The notes beneath the pieces were generated by a model. The model made no database searches, had not been told where the DNA came from, and saw nothing but the letters and a program-made list of their open reading frames with translations. A stretch of DNA of 64,000 bases, taken from assembly GCF_965363235.1 (NCBI RefSeq), contig NC_134851.1, forward strand, positions 40,142,321-40,206,320. Reading direction: 5' to 3'. Source of the stretch: Mytilus galloprovincialis (taxonomy: Eukaryota > Mollusca > Bivalvia > Mytilida > Mytilidae). The position numbers and the translations under genes were made by a program. Below, piece by piece: positions 21,001 through 36,000 of this stretch. The number at the start of each line of letters is the position of its first letter. Position 1 is the stretch's first letter.

Positions 21001-24000
21001 TATCGTGTGGTTTTCTATGTTGTGATGTTATGCTATTGTTTCAGAAAAAGGAAGAAGGTTTGGTACCATTAAAACGTTTAATCTCGCTGCAAATGTTTGC
21101 ACCTGTCCTAATAGTTATCAAAAGTACCAGAGTCAGTAATCTGATGTATGCAGCAGTTGTCGTTTGTTAATGTAATTTATACGTGTTTCTCGTTTCTCGT
21201 TTTTTATATAGATTAGACCGTTGGTTTTCCCGAATGAATGGTTTTACCGTGACTAGTAATTTTGGGGCCCTTTATAGCTTTTTGTTCGGTGTGAGCCAAG
21301 GCTCCGTGTTGAAGTTCGTACATTGACCTATAATGGTTTACTTTTATAAATTGAATTGTTATTTGGATGTAGAGTTGTCTCATTGGCACTCGCACTACAT
21401 CTTCCTATACATGTATCTATATAGTACACTGATCATCGGATGCCCCATCCGCACTATCATTTTCTATGTTCAGTGGACAATGAAAATGAGGGAAAATCAC
21501 TAATTTTGCATTATAATTTGAAAGATCATATCATAGGGAAAGTGTGTACTAAGAGTTAAGTTGATTGGACCTCAACTTCATCAAGGACAAACGGACGTAC
21601 AAACAAGAAAACATAATGCCTATAAATGGGGCATACAAATTACATAATACAAATTTAAACTGTTGTGAACAAAACCTACATTGTATGGTACAGAGAATCT
21701 AAATTGTTACTGTTTACTTTCAAATAACGACTTTACTGTTAGGGCAGTACACCAGATATTACATTTGGAGAAAAAAATGCAAAATTTTGCAAGGCATACC
21801 ATTATAATTATGTTTATTTTTTGGTGTGCTTTTTGTGATGACCAATGCAATTTAATTACAATTTTATTATCCTTGTTTTCGTTCGTCCGTAATTCCGTCT
21901 TTTATCAGGCTAAAGCCTTTGTGTTCATGTAGACATATTGGAGAGCTTGCGTCAGACAAGATTGAAACTCAGTATACATTCTAACTGTGATTTTATCTTG
22001 TTTTTTAAATATTTTGTCAAATAAGAGGCTTGGCCAAGAATTCATTTTTCACTGGGCATGATAATGAGAGAGTTGAAAGGTCATGGTGTCATATATGTGC
22101 CTAATTTATTTAATCTATTTTAAATAAGTTAATTATTGGTACTAATTTATAGTTTTTGAATATGTTCATATTTTGTAAATCATGAACATTGATCAATGAT
22201 TTCGATGCAAAGAAAAGCGATGTTTTGCTCTGCGTAGCATAAAGTGATAGGATAACTTGAAAAGAAACATTGAACTTCGAATCTCCTATTGTGACGGTGT
22301 AAAATTACTTTCATCGCGTGATCACACTTCTGTCCTGTTTTTCGTACAAATTTTTAAAAAATAAATCGTGACATAAAAAATATTTTACGCATTCCTTAAA
22401 TTTGTAAAGCTATAATCCAGGATGTTAAACGATACTTACAAGGAAAAAGGTTTAAACAAAATGCTATTAAATAATTCCCTGCACCCAAGTGGGGTCAGAT
22501 TCGTGTGTACCTGTGAAAATAAAGTACATGTACTGTAATTAACATTTATCGATTATTGTAATTAAGCTGTTTATTTTCTTTTGTATTTAAATTCGTAAGC
22601 CTATCCTTGATGGTTAGCGATTCTTCGAAAAGGGTGGGACCATAATTCTAAATGAAAGTAATAGCTTGCACCTGCATATGGGTCATATTCGTGTGTAAAA
22701 AGAAATAACTTAGCATTTATCATTTATAGATACCAAACGATTGGTAACTATAAATCTTAAGAAATTTCTTAATTAAAGTGATTGATGCTTTATTTAATAT
22801 TGTTTCTTTCACGTCCAGTGACAGATATTTGATGCATATGTAGTACGAGAACACGCACATTAATCAGTTGAAACGTGAATAAACATGTACTTTTTTTGTG
22901 GGTCGACATGGAAGGTGAACTGCGAAACATATTCATTGGAAAATAGGATATAATTGATGGAGGTTGATTTTTTGCTCGACAACTATAGTCATTATTTAAA
23001 CCACGATCAATTATCTATGTGTCCATCACCGAGTTCTTGAGAATGAAACGAACACATAAAGTATGGCTTTTCTGGATTAACTTTTATGAAATACACTTAA
23101 ATCACAAATTTTTAAAATCGTAGTTGTATGAGGAGTGTCAGGATGTGGGTCCTTTAATTTTATGTTCTTTAATTTTTAGGCCATTTTTTATACTTTATAA
23201 TTTAACACCAAATAATTTTTTATTCTTCATTTTGATGTCCTATTTTTCATTATTCTGTATTTTTTGGGCCCTTTAACCTGCACATTCGCCCATTATTTTG
23301 ACGACTCAGGTTAAACTTGACTATACTATGTTTGGATCACAAATCATTCGCGCCCCACCTGCCTTTTTTTTTACTCAAAACTCCTGTCCTGCCTATTTTT
23401 TTCAAATGTCATCCTAGCCCCCCCCCCCCCCCATAAAAATCAAATGGTAGCTCCCTTAGATAGTAAACATTTATACATGTATTCAAGAAATATCTAAACT
23501 TTACAAAAATCACGTCAAACATTATTCCATAGGTTCGCAATCCAAAGATGGTTGTAATCTAGAAAACAGAGGGAATACCGAAAGTTCTTTGCACAAATAA
23601 ATCATAAAGTGCCTGCTCTTGTCCACATTTAAAATAATGTAGTACCTTCATTTATAGTTTGGGACTTTCAATTCTGGTGGTGACAGTTTTATCCTCCAAT
23701 CTCCTAAAGAAAGATTGTCTTCGTTACATTCCGGCAGCAACAGATTTGAGTTGATAAAAGAAATAAGAAATCGAACCGAGTTCGGAGATGGATTGAAATC
23801 CGGTGAGTTAGTATTCATTATATGAAAAATTAGATGAACTTGCATGAAAAGTCAACTGATAACGTTATAATCTACAGACATGTCTATCACATCTTAAGTT
23901 GAACTTATTGCATAATATATTATAAAAACATAAAACCAAAAAAAAAATAACAACACCAAAACAACAACAAAACAAAACAAAAAAAAAACAAAAAAATTAA

Positions 24001-27000
24001 AACGGAATGTTCCTTATCAAATGACAAAATCAAAAGCCCAAACACAGCAAACGAACGGAAAACAAATGGCATAGTCCCTTTTGTTGAAAATTGCGGATTA
24101 AACCTGATTTCATAGCTAGTTTAACCTCTCACTTGCATGAAAGTCGCATATGATTCAAGATATAATAGTTTACAAACATAGGAAACATTTTGTTTAGAGT
24201 TATGTTATTCATACTTAACTGTACTAAAATTAATTAAGATCTCGCAAAATAGTAAAAGAAAAAATGATTTTCTTTTTAGACTACGTGGAAGTAGTGGCGT
24301 ATATATATTTTTTAATAGATATAACATAAAAAAAATTAACAGAAATAAAAAAAAAACCAGAAAGCGTACAACAGACAGCAAATACTATATACAGTAATTT
24401 ACAGACTTATAAAAAACACTAAATAAAAATACATGTTGTATTATGCGAATTAATAATTATATTAACAATAAGCATGACATTTGGAAATTTGTGATAGTTA
24501 CATGTATGTAGGTCTGGATTAGGGTTAAAAAAAAGAGATAAATGGACAAACCACAGAAAGAATAGAGAAAAATAGACTAAAAGATGTCAAGTATAAAGAA
24601 CAATTGGGTGCTTTTAATTAAAAAAAAACATAATAGGGGAATAATGGGTAAAACTTGTTGAAAAGTTCTGAAGAATTAAAGCATACAAAAATGAACGAAC
24701 CCCGATCCGAAGTCTCAGTAATACTATTTAACCTCTTCATGTACGTTTATACAGTCGCCCGCTGGAGATTCAACATACCCAACAATCAGCTAGTAAATAT
24801 ATATATATATATGGAAGTGTTTAACGACCTTGACTGGCTTTTCAGCCCTCGCACGGTCGGTAGTAAATTGATGTATCCATTAACTTATTATATAATACTT
24901 TACTTTAAAATGGCCGATTTTGATTGGATAACACGCGGTAGATAACTTGTTATGTCACTTCGTTGTAGGTGATAATTTTAAAAGTCTACCTGTAAGAAAA
25001 CATCATCGACAGAAGAGAGCTACGGGATCGAACCAAGTAGAACTTTTAATTGTTTGTGACTATGCTATTTATAATTAGTAAGTATAGTGGACATAAAATA
25101 ATAAAAAAATAAAGGAGGTTCCCGACGGGCAAAGACTGGCCCTCTAATTGTATGAAGTTTCAATGGAGTCATTATCATAAACCTTATTTTTTTGTGTTAT
25201 GATAACGATCATGCCGACAAATCAAATGACTTAATTAATGATGACAATACGACAACTTAGTTATATTTTTGGGGTAATGTTTGGTCTTATTTCTGACGGG
25301 TTTGCTTCACCATAACATTTCCTGTGTGTACATGTATGAACAACGCAACTTTCCTACAAAGAAATACACCTTTAAAATGAAGGTTAACTGCGAATTTTAA
25401 GCTAAACATCAACAACGTCTAAAACATTCAATTGGCAGAACACTTTTTTTGGTTTTCTTTTGTGACTTTTCATACTTTTGTATATTGTCTAAGTTAAATA
25501 CAACAAAGCTTCAGTTGAGGCAAAATAAAACTAAGGCCGAAAGATCCTCGTCAAACTCTTTCAATTAAAAAGTTTTTTTGTTATATAATAAGCTAGTGAC
25601 AAGTAAAATGCAAATTACAAACAAACGAAAAACAGAATTAAATGTCAGTATAAAGCACGATAAAGAAGGGGCCGAAAGATACCAGAGGGACAGTCAATAT
25701 AATATGCGCGTTTAAAAACAACTGAACATAATACATTTTGTTTTAGTTGGTTGGGCCAAAGTGAAGCCTCGACACCATCGGAAAAAGAGACTGAAGCACT
25801 AACATCTGTCCGCCAATATTATGCCTTCGTTTTAAATGGGGTAAGTCAACTTTCATCAATACAGTATCAGAGATGTTCATCTGGTATTGTATGTACAAAT
25901 TTAAAAAAGATCGCTGTACAGCAAGATCATTAGTACATATCTCGCATCAAACATAGATTATGCCTGAATTGTTTTACTCTAGTCTAAGCTGTTTTACACT
26001 TAATCTCTCGCCTTAAAAAGATATTTTACTTAGTCAGGGTTGTCTCCTTTCCTCCAGCGTAAAAGGAATTATGCAGAATCTGCTAAAATATCCCGTTGAA
26101 AATAAATATAGGTTTAAAGATCGAGATAATTTGTAATATTGGCTATTGGTTGCAAAGTAACATTACAATTGCATAAATTGCCTATTAGTGATTCACAAAA
26201 AAAATTTTTTATGCATTTTTTATGGGCATTATGTTTTCTGGTCTGTGCGTCCGTTCGTCCGTCCCGATTCAGGTTAAAGTTTTTGGTCGAGGTAGTTTTT
26301 GATCATGTTAAAGTCCAATCAATTTGAAACTTAGTACACATGTTCCTTAGGATATGATCTTTCTAATTTTTATGCCAAATTAGAGCTTTTACCCCATGTG
26401 CACACCTAATTAGATAATTCCCCCCATTTTTAACGGTCCATTGAACATAGAAAATGATAGTGCGGATGAGGCATCTGTGTACTTGGGACACATTCTTGTT
26501 TTCACTTGCCAACTGATAGATTCTGAAATTATCTGTTAAAAAATGATGAACGAACTTGGAAATGCAATGCTTCTTTAACACAAAGTGTAAAATATTAAAC
26601 ATGATTATTATAATTATTATTATTAAATTTCAGATGGATGCTATGTATAAGAATATCCAAACAACTGATTATACAATATCAGTCTTATTTGCTGGGATTG
26701 TTATTGCACAGGTATGGTTTTAGAAGAATAAAAAAACATGGGTTTTACTATACGGTTTCTTGTTCAACTAACTTATGAAAATTATTTATTTCGGTGAATG
26801 TTTGGGGTTTTTGTTTCTTTCTCACATTCTTGATTCAATTATTCAAATTTTTAAATTTAGAAAGACATGCATAATTGTTTTTTTTAATTTCGTGCTTTAT
26901 TTGGCCCTTTTAACTTCTTGATTCTATCGCCACTTAAGCGTCTTAAGTAGAAGTAAAAAAAATCAATCCTGTAATCTATGATGAGTTTTTATTAACTATA

Positions 27001-30000
27001 ACAATCATAAATGTCTTCTAAACCACGCGTGAAATACATTCTACGGATTGATAAATATTTGTTTTGTGCGTTACAATATGTATTACATATTTTTAGTAAA
27101 TGAATAAACAACTTATTAAAACGCAATACATTATGAATGGCACCATGCAATTGTTTCCATGAGTGCAAAGTAAAGATGAATTTGCTTTTGGAATTAAACA
27201 TGATGGATAAGTCAGTAAAAAGTGCACTTCGGTCAGCTTAGATTTTGATTACTTATTCTCTTATTCTATATATAATTGTTATCAATCATACTTGGTCGTA
27301 CAGGGATCACCTTAAGAAGAATCGTTACCTCCAGCATGTCTAGTCTTTAACATTTGAATAGTGGTCGACAGAAAACCAATTATTGCTGTGACAAATAGAA
27401 TGGACTATCTTTTTCCTATCGTAGAACTGTGTAAAGTTTTATAAATCTTGAAAGCATATACATTTTATATTTATTTATTGCATAGCAATATAATATTTCC
27501 CACAGAAAGTAACCAAAAGTTGGCGTGCAATAAATCTTCAAAATTCATGACGTCATCAACGACAAAATCTTAGTTTAAACCAATTTTTACTTTCAAATAT
27601 TATATTGCTATACAATAAAAGGGTTATTGCATGAATATTTGGAAATATTGTCCTCGTAGAACATATATCCACTCGCAAGCTCGTGCAATATAAAATTCTT
27701 CTCGGGACGATATTCTCCAATATTCATGCAATAACCCTATATTATGATCAAATTCATTTCTTTTAACAGACGCCAAATGACGCCCCATGGACTGAAAGTA
27801 TTAAGAATACAGCTAGTTCTCCCAACACAGTTGATTCATTAGCAGCCTTGAACAAATTCACTGCATGGATTCAAGCAAATTCATCACATTTACCAGAAAG
27901 AGACCATTCTATGTTATTTTCAAGGTACAACTTCATTCTTTTAACCATTTCAATTTACAAAAAGTAGAAAAACAAAAAATGCCGAACCCCAAGTGAAATT
28001 CATAGCGGAATGTTCTTTATCAATTGCAAAATCAAACGCTCAACCATATCAAACGAATAGAAAATGACTGTCATATTTATGAGTTGGTACATGCGTTTCA
28101 TTATGTAGTAAATGGGGATTTAAACTTGGTTTTGTAGCTAGCAAAACCTCTTACTTTCTAGACTTATATTTGCGATGTACCTCATGAATTGGAAGCCTTA
28201 AGTGATAATGTCACCTATATTATAAAAAAATGATCGCAGAATTGACATGTTTGTTTGTTAGATAAAAAAAAGTAGGTGAAAAAAACTGTCAAATGAGGTG
28301 ACATTTTTGTATCCTCACGTTATATAATTAAGAGGGTATCGGTTTTAACAAGTATAATATAGTGTGGAGTCTGCTAATACACAATTCATATTTTCTGGTA
28401 CGGTACTGTAATAAATGTATATGAAATAAAAAAAAATGAGAATGGAAATGGGGAATGTGTCAAAGGGACAACAACCCGACCATAGAAGCAGAAGGGCACC
28501 AATACGTCTTCAATGCAGCGAGAAATTCCCGCACCCGAAGGCGTCCTTCAGCTTGCCCCTAATGGACCGTCACGTCATATACTTGTTTCAAAGAGATACA
28601 AATTCCTATTGTAGATATGACTTATCATATAATGGTAATAACGGAAATGCTGGTATGTATAGTTATAGTCCTGTCATGTAATGTTGTAATTTTAATGTTA
28701 TATTTAACATTTCCATACAAGCGGGAGGTTTGGCATGCCATGAAACCAGGTTGAACCCACTATTTGTTTCTTAAAATGACCTGTACCAAGTGAGGAACAT
28801 GGCCATTGTTATATTATAGTTCGTTTCTGTGTTTGTTATATTTAAATGTTGTGTTTCTGTTGTGTCGTAGTTATCCTCTTATATTTGATGTGTTTCCCTC
28901 AGTTTTAGTTTGTAACCCGGATATGTTTTCAATCAATCGATTTGTGAATTTCGAACAGGCGTATACTACTGTTGCCTTTATTTATAGACTGCTGTATTTA
29001 AGGATTACACATTATGTCAGATGAGTTGAACTTGGCCGACGTACTTGCACATTTCATTGAGGTCTTACATGTAAAAGTAAAAGACACAGTGAAACATTGT
29101 AACAACGATAATTATACGCGATAATTATACGTACCATAGATTTTAGATACAGTATATGAAAAAGAAAAACAGGAAAAATACTGAACTCCAAAGAAAAGTC
29201 AAAACGAAAAGTCCTTTTATTAAATGGTGAAAGAAATGGCTCAAACAAATCAAACGAACGGATAACAACTGTTATATTCCTGACTTTGGTACAGGCATTT
29301 TCTCATGTAAAACATGAATAACAGATCTACCGTGAGTATTATATCGTTTTGAGGGATATACAGTATGCTACAGTGACGGAACTATATGGACAGATTCTCC
29401 GTATAACACCTTATATCTATCTATAACTTGTTTATAGAAACTGGTCTCAAATTTCGATTCAAAAGTTTACTTCGATTAAAACGTCTTATCTGTAACTTCA
29501 TGAACTGGTGAACAAACTGTAAACTATGACGATTTCACAGACAATGCATATTATATAAATGCGTTATAAGTGCGTTCCTTTAAATGTATAATCAAAATAT
29601 AATCATTAGTTAACTTCTCTTATTATTACCACTCCACATCTGGCAAGGCTACACAATTTTAAATCATTATCATGAGTGGAGCTACACATTTTGCTATACC
29701 TTAAAGGTATTATCAGATCGAGATTGGCTACTAACAATGTATCATGTTTCGTAAAAAACTCAAGGTCTTCAAATAGAAGATATGATTTGTGCCAAAAATC
29801 ATTCAATAATACTGTCTATTTTAGGACTGGCCTTTACGGGTGCAATTTGCAGTGTTCAAAGTCAATCCATCGTACAGGATGAATTTAATTTTATTATTAT
29901 TACTGTCGCAGCACATGAACTAGGACACAGGTAATTTAAATGCTAGTACATTATTCAAATTATCTTAACATTGCCGCTCCATATTTAGCAAAGCCAGAAA

Positions 30001-33000
30001 AGTTTTAAATTATCAACATGTCAACTGAATATTATTATGATTGTTGATCATACGTAAGGTTGAATTGTTTTTTTATACTTTAATTACTTTTGATATGTAA
30101 ATGACTGACAGATAAAACATTGTAAATTTTGTATTTTGTTATAGTGTACAAACATTCAAATACGTTAACTCCATCATGAATAGTTTATGACGTTTTTGTT
30201 GCGATAAAATGGCAATAATAAAGCATTGAATGGAAATAGTATTTTAAACGTCACGTCTGAAGCAACAGTAGATAAAATGTAATACATTCTTGGTCTCAAC
30301 TAATAAGATACAAGATTAAAAACAAGTTATAATCTTTATTTTCATTGCAGTCTGAGCGCCCAACATGACGGGTATGAAAACTCGTGCGATGTCAACGGTG
30401 CTTATATAATGGCTTCATCAAGTAGTCCACAACAAGGCACCACAGCAACGCACCCATGGATATTTTCTACGTGCTCTACAGATTATTTTAGGTCACAAAT
30501 AGACGAACTTGAATTGTGAGTAGTAAAACCGTAAAGAGGTTAAAAGGGTTGTTTGAGCTGATCAATTGTTTTGAACATTAGCTTAGTTCTGGGATTGACC
30601 AGTTAGGGATATTATATAATAAATCAGCACCTATATATGATCACTACATTTTGCTTCCACTACAAATTGATAACCACTATTTTGATAAGAAACAGGACTT
30701 CTTTTGACGCATAATATTGGTAAATTCTCTGCAGGAATTATCTAGTCACTAGTTCGATGTTGGTTATTTAAACAATGTATTTCTGCTGCTCAGGGAAAAC
30801 ATTAAATCAGATTTAGAAAGGATGAAGACGATTTTCAACATGAGGCCAAAACAAATAGCTGGTTCGTTCAAAACTTTAAAATCCTGCCTATCAACATTAG
30901 GAACAGAATGCAATTATTGTACTTCTGTAAAGTTTCTCCTATATGAACACTTTTGGTGAATCGTAAAATTCGCTGTGCTGGAAACAAATTGTACATGAGG
31001 AAATTTCTCAAATATCATCGAAATTTAAAAATAAGTTATATTTACGGATAACTTGTTTAAAGTATGAATACTTAAAATGACTTGTACACTTATAAAAGTA
31101 TACACATATTTCTTTATCGATCATTCATGTAATTTTTGACGATTTAGGTCAGGAGAAAGCAATAATTGTATGAAAACACTTGGTTCCAATTTTGATCCGA
31201 CTGCATTGACCCCTTATGATCAGTCATTAGCCGGCCAAGTGTATGATGCTGATGCCCAGTGTTCTCATATTTATGGAGACGGATCTAACATGTGCAGGGT
31301 AAGCAGAATTCGTCATATGTTAAATTAGAGATGAATATGCTTCATGTTCAATACATGAACATGTATAACTGTGACACTGGAGGATGTGAAAATAACAAGA
31401 AATCAAAATATTACATAAACACATGTTCTTAAAGTCACACACGAGTTTGTTTGACAAAGGTTCGCAACGTGCAAAAGATTATATCAAACGCCATTTTTAT
31501 CAATGCATCACCTTTATATGCGATGTAGTGCATACACCATGCTATATAATTCGCCGTTTCAGAATCTAAAAGACTATTGCATGTATAGGTAATTGCATTG
31601 CATTGTTCATTAAAAGTGTTCATGTATTTCTAATAAATCGGAATGTCTCATCGTATTTTGTTTTCACATCGTTTAGTACAGATAGAAAAGTACCCGTTAC
31701 GCATTTTTTTTTTTCGAAATTCTTTTTGGTGGAACATTTTGAAGAGCCAGAAATAAATATTTGTCAATGAGAGAACTTACGATATTATTTTCATCTAATG
31801 TTAACGAAAACATCTGATATAATCATATTATTCAGCTTCTGAAACAAAAACTTCTATTTATCTCGTACCATTCAATGATGAAAATGATTTATTGTTATAG
31901 GGACAGTACAGTGGTAATTTTGAATCAATATGCAATGTTCTGTGGTGCTCTAATCAAGACGGTTCATCTTGTTTTACGTCAATTGCAGGAGAAGGCACTC
32001 TGTGTGGCAACAAAAAGGTATGTAATGTAGTACTCTGCAAGAAAACAGGGCAACTTAAGCAAGTAAATACATTTCATTTTACTCCAAAAGGTAATACCTG
32101 ACGGTGATTAAATATCTAATTATGACATTTTTTTTCTAAATATTTGAAATACTAGTACAATTAAAAATTTGTATAACAGCAAATATTTCCATTAACACTT
32201 AACATCTACACTGCATAATATACGCAGGGGCAAATCCATAATTGTTTATGAGGTGCAGGATTCCCGATTATTGAAAAAATAGCGCCGAGCAAATGAGGTG
32301 TTTTATTTGTTATGATGATTTCAAGGTACATCGCGTAAAGCACGATACTTAAGATAAATTGTATGGCGATTAAAAGAAGTTGAGAACTTCTTCTACGTCA
32401 CACCGGATCCTCCTCTGGTTCGCCCTTAATTTTTTACATTTAATCTTGTCAAGAAACACTATTCAACTGATAAATGATCTATAAAAATAAAACAAATCTT
32501 CATATTAGGGTAACTAGAACACACCCGCGAAATCGCGGGCATTCAGACCGTAGTTTAAAGTATGTAAAATGTTGTTGGAAGAATTTTGTAAAATATTGAA
32601 TGACTGTAGAATTTCAGCAAATGTTTCATAAGTCATAGGTTATTGGGGACAGGAAAATGTTTTTTTTATCCCTCCTTCTTCATTTCCAAAATTCCCAATT
32701 TTTGGTTTTCTATCAATTTCAATATAAACATACATTTAGTATGTTATGAACATTTAAGTAAGGAACCTGTAATTCAGTGGTTGTCGTTTGTTTATGTCAG
32801 AGACATATAAAAGTATTATATGTCTCGATCTGTTTATGTGTTACATATTTGTTTTTCGTTCATTTTTTGTACATAAATATGGCCGCTAGTTTTCTCGTTT
32901 GAATTGTTTTACATCGTCATTTCGGGGCCTTTAAAAGCTGAGTATTCGGTATGGGCTTTACTCGTTGTTGAAGGCCGTTCGGTGACCTATAGTTATTAAT

Positions 33001-36000
33001 CTTGTGTCATTTTGGTCTCTTGTGGAGAGTTGTCTCAACATGGCAATCATACCACATCTTTTTTTGTTGTTGTAATAAATGAATTTTGTAAAAGATTTAA
33101 TGACTGGAGGATTTCAGAAAAGGTATCAAAAGTTCACATGAATAATTTTAGCGCTTATCTGTATATTATGAACATTCATTGCTATATAAATAAAGTGTAT
33201 TTACTTTTAATTCCAAGTTTACTAATCGATCCATGGTGGTCAATTGATATAGTATACAGACCCTCTCCATTTAATAAACTTTGTGACCGCCGTGGATAGT
33301 AAACTTGAAAATGATAGCAGATAGAATTAAAATACACTTTATTCGTAGTATATGTATGTTCAAAGTATACAGAAAAACGCAAACCGGAAGTCTAATCTGA
33401 CTTAAAATTTCGTCCAAAGACGGGACAATATCCGGATGCCTTTTTTCTCGTTTTCCTCCCAAAATAACTCAATCTGAATAATCATATAAATGGATGACAA
33501 ATGCGACTATGCACTGTACCTATAGGAAACAGAGGCGTGTTGAAAAAGTTCTCTGTTGTTATCCGGCCTACTTGATTCATAACTATGTGTCTCGAATGAC
33601 ATCATTTTTAGCTCACCTGGCCCGAAGGGCCAAGTGAGCTTTTCTCATCACTTGTCGTCCGTCGTCCGTCGTCCGTCGTCCGTCGTCGTCGTCGTCCGTC
33701 GTCCGTCGTCGTCGTCGTCCGTCGTCCGTCGTTAACTTTTACAAAAATCTTCTCCTCTGAAACTACTGGGCCAAATTAAACCAAACTTGGCCACAATTTT
33801 CATTGGGGTATCTAGTTTAAAAAATGTTTGGCGTGACCCGGCCAACCAACCAAGATGGCCGCCATGGCTAAAAATAGAACATAGGGGTAAAATGCATTTT
33901 TTGGCTTATAACTCAAAAACCAAAGCATTTAGAGCAAATCTGACAGGGGTAAAATTGTTTATCAGGTCAAGATCTTTCTGCCCTCAAATTTTCAGATGAA
34001 TCCGACAACCCGTTGTTGGGTTGCTGCCCCTGAATTGGTAATTTTAGGGATTTTTTGCTGTTTTTGGTTATTATCTTGAATATTTTTATAGATAGAGATA
34101 AACTGTAAACCATACTTGGGGTCAATTAAATTGGAATGCAATTAATTAAATTACACATTACATTGAAAAAATGGTCAATTACACTAATTACACATTACCC
34201 AGTTTTTGAAATGTAATTAACTAAATTACAATTACTTTACTAAAGTAATTAATTAAATTACCCATTACATTTCATCATAATGTTTGTTAACAAATATTAT
34301 ATATGTATGTATAATGTATGTGTAAAATATTCATGTAAACATAGTTTAAGCGTTGCATTTGATAATCATGAGTAATTTTAATGTTTTGTCATTAAGTCTG
34401 CATCTCTCTGGTCTGTACACTTTGACAGCCATTTTCAAAAGTATTTCTATAGGAGCTAATGTGGCATATATCGCTTGATGAGAACATGGAGGTATCATAC
34501 TTCCATAATCAGTAGATGTGTTGATAGAAGAAATTAGTTAATATTAACTTGACAATACATTAAGGGGTATTTTGACATCTCAGAAATGAAGTTATTTAAA
34601 TAAAACATAGCATGAATAAAGAAATTATAAATAAATAAAAAAAAATCACTTAATAATTATTAAAAGGTATGCTTGTCACAACATTGAAAATAATTTTTAG
34701 TACAAACAATGTATTTAATGTCTATATCTTAGCAATATTTTGGTAATTAGATAAAATACATATAATAGTGGCATTGCACCTGGACATTTTAATCTGATTA
34801 AATGCTGTTTGTTTTTACAGCTGTTAATTTTTATTTCTATAATCCTTTTGTGTATACTAATTTGACAATGATTTTATGCAGTAAATTTAAATTCTAAATG
34901 AACTCTCATAAAGATTTTTCACACATTTTTTTTTGTTTTTGTTTAACATGGTGATTTATTACTTTTCAATCTATTTAGTTAAAGATCTTTCTTAAAAACA
35001 TATGTATTTTTTCAAATCATAAGACTATTCAGAAAAAATTCTGTTGGTCAAATAAGTAATATAAAAACTTTAGAATAAATTACAGAAAGTATGTGATATC
35101 AATATTTGAAAAATAAATATACTTTTACAATTTATATTATTAAACATAAATCCTTATCATTTACACCATAAAGGTACATGTAATTGAAATGTAATTCAAA
35201 AGTAATTGAGCATTACATGCTTTTTTCATTGTAATTAATTAAATTACCATTACAAGTAATTACAAAAATGCTCAATTACACATTACATTCAACTACATGG
35301 AAAATTGTAATGCATTACACTTAATTACCATTACATTTTCAATTACCCCATCCCTGCTGTAAACAGCAATAATGTTCAGCAAAGTTAGATTTACAAATAA
35401 GTCAACATGACCAAAATGGTCAGTTGACCCCTTTAGGAGTTATTGACCTTTATAGTCAATTTTTAACCATTTTTCGTAAATCTTAGAAATCTTTTACAAA
35501 AATCTTCTCCTCTGAAACTACTTGGCCAAATTTATCCAAAGTTGGCCAAAATCATCCTTGGGTTATCTAGTTTAAAAAATGTGTGGCATGACCCGGCCAA
35601 CAAACCAAGATGGCCGCCTTGACTAAAAATAGAACATAGGGGTAAAATGCAGTTTTTGGCTTATAACTCAAAAACCAAAGCATTTAGAGCAAATCTGACT
35701 GGGTTAAAAGTGTTTATCAGGTCAAGATCTATCTGTGCTGGATTTTCAGATGAATTGGACAATCTGTTGTTGGGTTGCTGCCCTTGAATTGGTATTTTTA
35801 AGGAAATTTTGCTGTTTTTGGTTATTATCTTGAATATTATTATAGATAGAGATAAACTGTAAACAGCAATAATGTTCAGCAAATTAAGATTTACAAATAC
35901 GTCAACACGAACGAAATGGTCAGTTGACCCCAAGCAACCAAGATGGCCCCCATGGTTAAAAATAGAACATAGGGACAAAATGCAGTTTTTGGCTTATAAC

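Larger units (their letters stand above)
17181..23802 (+). other. Exons 1-4: signal peptide and prodomain
   Basis: Exon 1 starts MKFFSFVFVLWIPNIACF, a good secretory signal. Exon 2 (from EEIPVEISQGQRTRRS) has the form of an M12B propeptide: LKVEGSQVHFHLERN, then LSQGVLTDIYLQEQK. Exon 3 encodes ESIFYQDIKNGASFVVQQ. Exon 4 encodes FGTFNSGGDSFILQSPKE, like the GTF block of ADAMTS prodomains. The start ATG at 17181 is the only in-frame Met before the hydrophobic stretch. Confidence 0.8.
24969..30515 (+). other. Exons 5-11: activation site and M12B catalytic domain
   Basis: Exon 5 carries RKHHRQKR and then the domain start NQVELLIVCDYAIYNYW. Exons 6-8 encode the helices and strands typical of reprolysins (VRQYYAFVLNGMDAMYKNI, then DYTISVLFAGIVIA), ending in ERDHSMLFSRYDLSYN. 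Exon 10 ends within HELGHS and exon 11 completes LSAQHDG, so the zinc site is split by a phase-2 intron at 29931-30350. Exon 11 also has GAYIMASSSS (Met-turn) and FSTCSTDYFRSQI, the usual C-terminal end of the domain. Confidence 0.85.

Noticed and set aside
30793-30861. Possible extra exon (ENIKSDLERMKTIFNMRPKQ) between exons 11 and 12
   Set aside because: Including it shifts exon 12 out of frame, the donor gttcgt is weak, and the direct 30515 to 31148 join restores the expected family sequence.
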